This document shows positions 18,258 through 22,682 of a stretch of DNA of 22,682 bases, piece after piece. The notes below the pieces were generated by a model. That model was given only the letters and a program-made list of their open reading frames with translations. It made no database searches and was not told where the DNA came from. The stretch is from NCBI GenBank assembly GCA_900128585.1, contig LT642327.1, forward strand, positions 1 through 22,682, given 5' to 3'. Source of the DNA: Stramenopiles sp. TOSAG23-3. Lineage: Eukaryota > Sar. Position 1 is the first letter of the stretch, and each line of letters opens with the position of its first letter. Position numbers and translations under genes: made by a program.

Positions 18258-19751
18258 ATGACCAGCGAAACTCCTTACCAAGACGGGTTCCCTGGAAGCA
18301 CTTTTGCGCGCTCTGGGGAGCGCAATCTAGCTTGCGTGAAGCACATTGACGACATGCTTCCGCATGTGCGTGTGCGCAAAGAGAGCACGATTTCGTTCGT
18401 TATTTATTTGTTATATTTTCCGGTTGGGTTCCTTCTTGCCCTGGTACGATTGGTCATAGCACTTCCCCTCGTCGGTGCCGTTTCCTGCTGCGTCCCGAGC
18501 TGCTGGAGAACCGCGTTTACAAGGTTCGCAGTGTTTGTGTTCTTCGGGGTGTGGGTTAAGGTCTCTGGTTCTCCGGATAAGAATGCAAGAGTCTGGGCGG
18601 CAAACCATACTTCTGAGATGGATGCGATGGCCATTCGAGCGGTGGGGAACCCATTTATTCTGGGCTACTCCTTCTATTTGAAGCTTTGGTGGCTAAAATG
18701 CAGCCCGTTGTCCCTTTTAAACATGGTTTACGTTCCGCAGCAAAGCAGGAGCCAGGGGAACAACAAGGCCAGGGATAATGTTCGAAGCGTGGTTCAAAAT
18801 TTAATAGACAACGAGACAAGCCCAATCCTAGTCTTTCCCGAAGGCGGCTTGGCGTCCGGAAGAACTGCACTGCTCCAATATCACAAGTTTATGTTCTCTT
18901 TAGGCGTCCCAGTGCAGCCGATAATGATTAAACTCTCTAGGCCGCTACCGATAAACGTTAACTGTGAACGGGAAGGCACCACATTTTTTGACAACGTTTT
19001 CTGGTTTGTGTTCTTGCCTTTCCAATCTTTTCATCTGACGTTTCTCGATTCAGTTTCAAAAGAGGACGACGAAGGTGTATTGACATTTACCCAGCGTGTA
19101 CAATACTTGACGGCAAAAGCCATGGGCGTTAAGGCCTCCCCATTTTTGTACCGTGATAAAATTAAGTGGTTGAAAGTGAAGCACAAATTCATGCGAGAAG
19201 AGTGCAATTTACAGTTCTTGGTGGATGAGGAACAGGCGACCGTAGCTGTTTCTAACAAAAGCTTAGATACGGGCCGGAAGAAAAACAGCAAAGTTCGTCC
19301 GAGCATGGATACGGTGAGAGCCCGCCTCCTCGAAGACATCCGAGAGCAATGGAACATGTCACACCCTGAGTTTCATCACCCTGTTTTTCTAAAAGACAAT
19401 GTGGACGATCTCGAAGACACTCTTGGGGATAACCCGGGCGGCCCCAAAGATACTCCTGGGAACAGCGTAGTTCAGAAAACTATGTTTGTGTTTGACCTGA
19501 AACCGGTGGGAGTCGACACGGACTTGCAAGAGCTTGCGCTAGCAATGAAGAGGCTAACTTTTGAGGGATTGATAAATTGGGGGGTTGAGCACCAATTGAT
19601 TGACGTGGCATTTGGAATACAAAAACTGCGAATATCTGTAATTGTGGAAGACAGAGTAAGTCTGAATGACCTTGAAGATTTGATGAATGGCGATGGGAGG
19701 GGTGATGAACATATCCAAAGCATCGATGTATTTACCATGTCAAACGTGTGA
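18258..19751 (+). CDS. AUP1-like LPLAT acyltransferase fused to an eEF1B-type guanine-exchange domain
   Basis: This single uninterrupted 497-aa frame starts at the ATG in GAGACCATGA context; the frame extends upstream only through a non-ATG codon. A hydrophobic hairpin-like segment (about residues 46-79) precedes a glycerolipid acyltransferase (LPLAT) domain with block I NHTSEMD (Asn116, His117, Asp122) and block III FPEGG (193-197). The segment after it (FWFVFLPFQSFHLTFLD, then FTQRVQYLTAKAMG) resembles AUP1, an ER/lipid-droplet protein, but I see no CUE domain. After a polar linker (about 300-405), residues 409-497 match the C-terminal exchange domain of eEF1B-beta/delta: DLKP, FEGLINWG, AFGIQKLRI, VIVED, and HIQSIDV near the end. 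The usual N-terminal GST-like half of eEF1B is absent. The fusion would tether a translation-factor-derived domain to a membrane. A gene-model or assembly join is the alternative, but no stop, frame change or spacer is visible. Confidence 0.85.
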   Translation: MTSETPYQDGFPGSTFARSGERNLACVKHIDDMLPHVRVRKESTISFVIYLLYFPVGFLLALVRLVIALPLVGAVSCCVPSCWRTAFTRFAVFVFFGVWVKVSGSPDKNARVWAANHTSEMDAMAIRAVGNPFILGYSFYLKLWWLKCSPLSLLNMVYVPQQSRSQGNNKARDNVRSVVQNLIDNETSPILVFPEGGLASGRTALLQYHKFMFSLGVPVQPIMIKLSRPLPINVNCEREGTTFFDNVFWFVFLPFQSFHLTFLDSVSKEDDEGVLTFTQRVQYLTAKAMGVKASPFLYRDKIKWLKVKHKFMREECNLQFLVDEEQATVAVSNKSLDTGRKKNSKVRPSMDTVRARLLEDIREQWNMSHPEFHHPVFLKDNVDDLEDTLGDNPGGPKDTPGNSVVQKTMFVFDLKPVGVDTDLQELALAMKRLTFEGLINWGVEHQLIDVAFGIQKLRISVIVEDRVSLNDLEDLMNGDGRGDEHIQSIDVFTMSNV

Positions 19752-20001
19752 GATCAAGATTTTTTTAATTTCAGAAATACCATCTGAAAGCAGACTATGA
19801 TTATCAAAAAACAAATTAAATAGCATTATTTGATATCATATATGAAAAAACAAATTATTATATGTATTTATGCTTTAAGACTCTCATTTTGAATCAATTA
19901 CCCTGGTACTATTTCAGTTCCAACCCTAATCCTATCTTGATGTTTTAATTTGATTTTTTAATTTCGTTTCGTCGTTGATTGTCAATCACTGAGGAATTAT
20001 T

Positions 20002-20007
20002 TTTATT
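20002..20007 (-). terminator. Candidate polyadenylation signal (AATAAA, minus strand)
   Basis: TTTATT on the plus strand reads AATAAA on the minus strand about 195 bases beyond the MORN/ankyrin stop codon. The context is AT-rich, so a chance match is possible. Confidence 0.3.
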
Positions 20008-20095
20008 CCAATGAGAAGAATTACTACCGAACTTAACAAACCGATCCAATCCCCAGTCGAAGTCCCTGATAAGTTCATCCACCAAATATGATATC

Positions 20096-20114
20096 TATAT
20101 ATATATATATATAT
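20096..20114 (+). repeat. (TA)n dinucleotide run
   Basis: A short uninterrupted TA repeat lies in the convergent spacer about 90 bases beyond the MORN/ankyrin stop. It is self-complementary and probably length-variable. Confidence 0.9.
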
Positions 20115-20200
20115 GTATGTTTTTTTTAACGACACCTCAACCCACAAATGACAATTCCTTTGACTGGTTTACAAGACAGAAAACGAGCACCTCGCTAGGA

Positions 20201-22682
20201 TCAAACCAAATACGCCATCCGTCGCTTAATGTCTTCGGCTCGTTCCTTTGCTTCCCGTGCCTTCCATATCTTCTCGTCTGTCGTCCTCTGCTTGCTCTGC
20301 CTGTACTCTATTGCATTTCGCAATACCATGATAGAATCTTTCTGCCTTTGCTTCGTAATGGTAGCCCCAGACTCTTCTCTGCCGACCTGCATAGGAGTTC
20401 TTCCGAATGTGTCTAGCGGCGTAAGGTCGCAGTTTCCTCTGTAGACTAAATAAGTAGCACATTCTTCCCTTCCAAACCTCATCGACACGTGCAGCGCGGT
20501 CATTCCTCCAAGAACACGTGGCATTTTAAGATCAATCATGTCTTTGAAGCCTTCCTCTTCGGCCATACTTTGCAATTTAATCTCATCGCCACTTGCCGCC
20601 GTTGCAAACCATTCGTTGTGTTTTCTAGTTGTGCCAGACAGGCCATAATTCAACAGCGGGTACCTTCTCCACCCCCCTTCACCCTCCAAGGGGTCGATTA
20701 AAATTGCATCTTTGAAAGCTCCCGTAATAGGGGTCTGGTCCGACAAAAAATAGGTCCCTTTCCCAGTGCAATCACCGTCTTCAATGTCTCCTCGATAAGA
20801 GGTTTGGTCTGGAAAATACATGTGCCCCTTTCCTTGCCGCTTGCCATCCAAATGGTCCCCTTCGTAAATTTTTACGCCATTGGCATTCGTAAATGTGCCC
20901 TTTCCGTAAGGCATGCTCCCAATTATGTCCCCCGTGTACGTTCCCTCGATACCGCTGTATTCGTAATGAAATAGGGTCCCGTGGCCATTGCAACCGTCAT
21001 TTCTCATGTCCCCACGATACAGCAGACGGCCGTCCCGCTTGTAACAGGTGCCTCTCCCTTCCCTTATCCCTCTATTATACTGGCCTATATACGAGGGAGA
21101 TGTAGACCATCCCTGCAGCCTCATCGAGCCGTCGCCATGCGGCAAATTGTCTACAAAATCGCCAATGTAATACCCTTGGCCTTGCCTAGTGTAGACGATC
21201 CCGCGGCCTTTTCCGTGCCTTTTATTGAACCCGTTAAAATCTCCCTCGTACACAAAGGAGTTCATTTTATCGTACAGCACTCCTGTTTTACGACTAAAGT
21301 TTGACGTGCGAAATGTGCCAGCATAAACCTCTCCGTGACCCTCGAAACATACTCCTGTGACCGTTTCCCCCCATATTTCAGCGTCTGCAGGGCCCTGTTT
21401 GTCAAACAAGTAAATCGCTTTCTTCTCTTCGTCGGCTCTGCCGTTGGTTTCAATGTGCTTTGATATCGTGTAGTCATTAAAAGTAATGCCAAAGTCAAGA
21501 AAATTTCTTTTCACTTGACTCTGCTGCTCTAAGTTGTAAGTGTAAAGGTACTTTCGCAAAATACCACCATGCTTCTTTAGAGCAAGCATGACCAGAGCCA
21601 AAGTTTTTTTCACTTCTTGGTGCCCGGCCTGAATTTCCTTTTTTGCATAGCTCATAATCGTCATTCCTTTTTTATCAACGGTGCTCGCAACATCTGCTCC
21701 GTGGCCCAGCAAGATTTCGGTCCCTTTTGTGTTCCCATTGCGCACGGCGTAAAATATGGCTGTTCTCCCCAAAGAATCAACATGGTTCACATTGGCATGG
21801 CGCTTTATAAGTTCCCACATCAGTCCGTTCATCGAATGGGCAGCTGCAATTATGAGCAATGTTCGGTGGTGTCCAAAGCTCGAAAAATCCGAAGCATCAA
21901 TGGGAATCCGAGTCGGTCGAATGTCTAACAAACTGAGAACATCCTTCTCGTTTCCACGGCGCGCCAAGTTGAAAATGTCCAAAGAGTAGTTCTGCGCCCT
22001 CTGTTTCTTCTTTCGTTTTCGCCTTTTCTTTTTTCGTTTCATTGCAGATTTAATGTTATTGCTTCTATTGATTTTCTTCAGCGTCGGTAAACTGCTCCGT
22101 CGGGGGGCCGCAGCTATCCGTCGAGGGGTCAGGATCAATGCTGATGGCGCTTTCTGCTTACTTTTATCTAGCAAATTTTCGGGTATAAAATTTGGCAGAG
22201 ACGTTCGACGAGATTGGAGAAAGTGTTTCTGTGAAATGCTAGACGAAGTATCAGAAAACCCATACTCGTCCTTTTTATCGTTCATCGGTGTTTCGGGAGG
22301 CTCGAAGTCACTTTCAGCGTAATCCATTGTGTCGTCGTCTGTCTGGCTCTTCTCACTGTCCATCTCTTCCATTACCCTTCCCTCGCTGCCCACGGTTTCG
22401 GTTTCTTCTATATCTAACGATGACAGAAATACGCTCTCATCTGTTTCTTCCGACTCGTACGCATCTTCGTTCTGACTGGTTGCGCTGCTTGAAATGCCGC
22501 TGCTGAGTTGTATCCTTTCGAGAAGCCGCTTCCATCGCCATTGCCGAAAATTCCTTTGTACAGATAATACCACCCGCAAGATGGTGTCCTCCTCAATGCC
22601 GGCGATGTGCCATACAAAATACCAGTCCAGTTGCGAATGGTTTTTATGAATTTCGTCTTCCTGCATTAAACTCGTTTCCGTT
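20201..22682 (-). CDS. Ankyrin / MORN-repeat protein, 5' end open at window edge
   Basis: The first in-window ATG is at 22666 and gives 821 aa. The frame has no stop between that ATG and the window edge, so the protein may begin further upstream. In order, numbered from that Met, the protein has: an IQ-like helix (about 29-49, SVQRNFRQWRWKRLL); a Ser/acidic disordered region (60-135); a Lys/Arg cluster resembling a nuclear localisation signal (208-223); ankyrin repeats (about 228-345); about nine MORN units (about 445-655, recurring GKGxxxxxxGxxYxGD pattern); a second ankyrin segment (about 718-762, MTALHVSMRFGREECATYLV); and a charged helical C terminus (785-818). MORN and ankyrin repeats act in membrane-proximal or cytoskeletal scaffolding and are common in ciliary and basal-body proteins of protists. 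There is no kinase or other catalytic domain. The exact role is unknown. Confidence 0.85.
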   Translation of the reverse strand, partial: TETSLMQEDEIHKNHSQLDWYFVWHIAGIEEDTILRVVLSVQRNFRQWRWKRLLERIQLSSGISSSATSQNEDAYESEETDESVFLSSLDIEETETVGSEGRVMEEMDSEKSQTDDDTMDYAESDFEPPETPMNDKKDEYGFSDTSSSISQKHFLQSRRTSLPNFIPENLLDKSKQKAPSALILTPRRIAAAPRRSSLPTLKKINRSNNIKSAMKRKKKRRKRKKKQRAQNYSLDIFNLARRGNEKDVLSLLDIRPTRIPIDASDFSSFGHHRTLLIIAAAHSMNGLMWELIKRHANVNHVDSLGRTAIFYAVRNGNTKGTEILLGHGADVASTVDKKGMTIMSYAKKEIQAGHQEVKKTLALVMLALKKHGGILRKYLYTYNLEQQSQVKRNFLDFGITFNDYTISKHIETNGRADEEKKAIYLFDKQGPADAEIWGETVTGVCFEGHGEVYAGTFRTSNFSRKTGVLYDKMNSFVYEGDFNGFNKRHGKGRGIVYTRQGQGYYIGDFVDNLPHGDGSMRLQGWSTSPSYIGQYNRGIREGRGTCYKRDGRLLYRGDMRNDGCNGHGTLFHYEYSGIEGTYTGDIIGSMPYGKGTFTNANGVKIYEGDHLDGKRQGKGHMYFPDQTSYRGDIEDGDCTGKGTYFLSDQTPITGAFKDAILIDPLEGEGGWRRYPLLNYGLSGTTRKHNEWFATAASGDEIKLQSMAEEEGFKDMIDLKMPRVLGGMTALHVSMRFGREECATYLVYRGNCDLTPLDTFGRTPMQVGREESGATITKQRQKDSIMVLRNAIEYRQSKQRTTDEKIWKAREAKERAEDIKRRMAYLV

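Larger units (their letters stand above)
19752..20200. other. Convergent 3' spacer with a (TA)n tract
   Basis: AT-rich sequence lies between the acyltransferase fusion and the MORN/ankyrin gene. It contains ATTAAA at 19815-19820 for the plus strand, a minus-strand AATAAA at 20002-20007, and a TA dinucleotide run at 20096-20114. No gene was seen. Confidence 0.6.

Overview
The window is eukaryotic nuclear DNA, most likely from a flagellated protist. Long GC-richer open reading frames with no coding introns that I can see are separated by very AT-rich spacers full of homopolymers and purine/pyrimidine microsatellites. There is no bacterial signature: no Shine-Dalgarno-spaced operons, and starts sit in eukaryotic context. 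The alpha-tubulin reads like the stramenopile/alveolate/plant type, so a SAR-group organism (perhaps a stramenopile) is a reasonable guess, but the species cannot be named from this sequence.

Layout, left to right: upstream spacer (1-1025); a 1853-aa TOGARAM/crescerin-like four-TOG protein (+); convergent FUN14-domain mitochondrial membrane protein (-); AT-rich divergent spacer; LRR / coiled-coil / EF-hand protein (+); ubiquitin-like plus ARM-like protein (+); convergent alpha-tubulin (-); long divergent spacer with (AAG)n and a perfect 42-bp tandem duplication; 64-aa single-pass membrane protein (+); convergent unrecognised protein with a possible longin-like fold (-); divergent spacer; an AUP1-like acyltransferase joined to an eEF1B-type nucleotide-exchange domain (+); convergent ankyrin/MORN protein (-), which stays open to the right edge. 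Strands alternate almost perfectly, so spacers are either convergent (mostly about 300-450 bp) or divergent (about 0.8-1.6 kb).

Several genes fit a cilium/microtubule theme: the TOG-array protein, alpha-tubulin, the MORN/ankyrin protein and perhaps the LRR/EF-hand protein. This is thematic only, because the genes are not co-oriented.

The two observations most worth following are (1) one uninterrupted ORF that fuses an AUP1-like LPLAT acyltransferase to a C-terminal eEF1B guanine-exchange domain whose catalytic C-terminal lysine appears to be replaced, and (2) an otherwise highly conserved alpha-tubulin with a clean in-frame loss of 14 residues that removes a core beta strand just before the GGGTGSG nucleotide loop.
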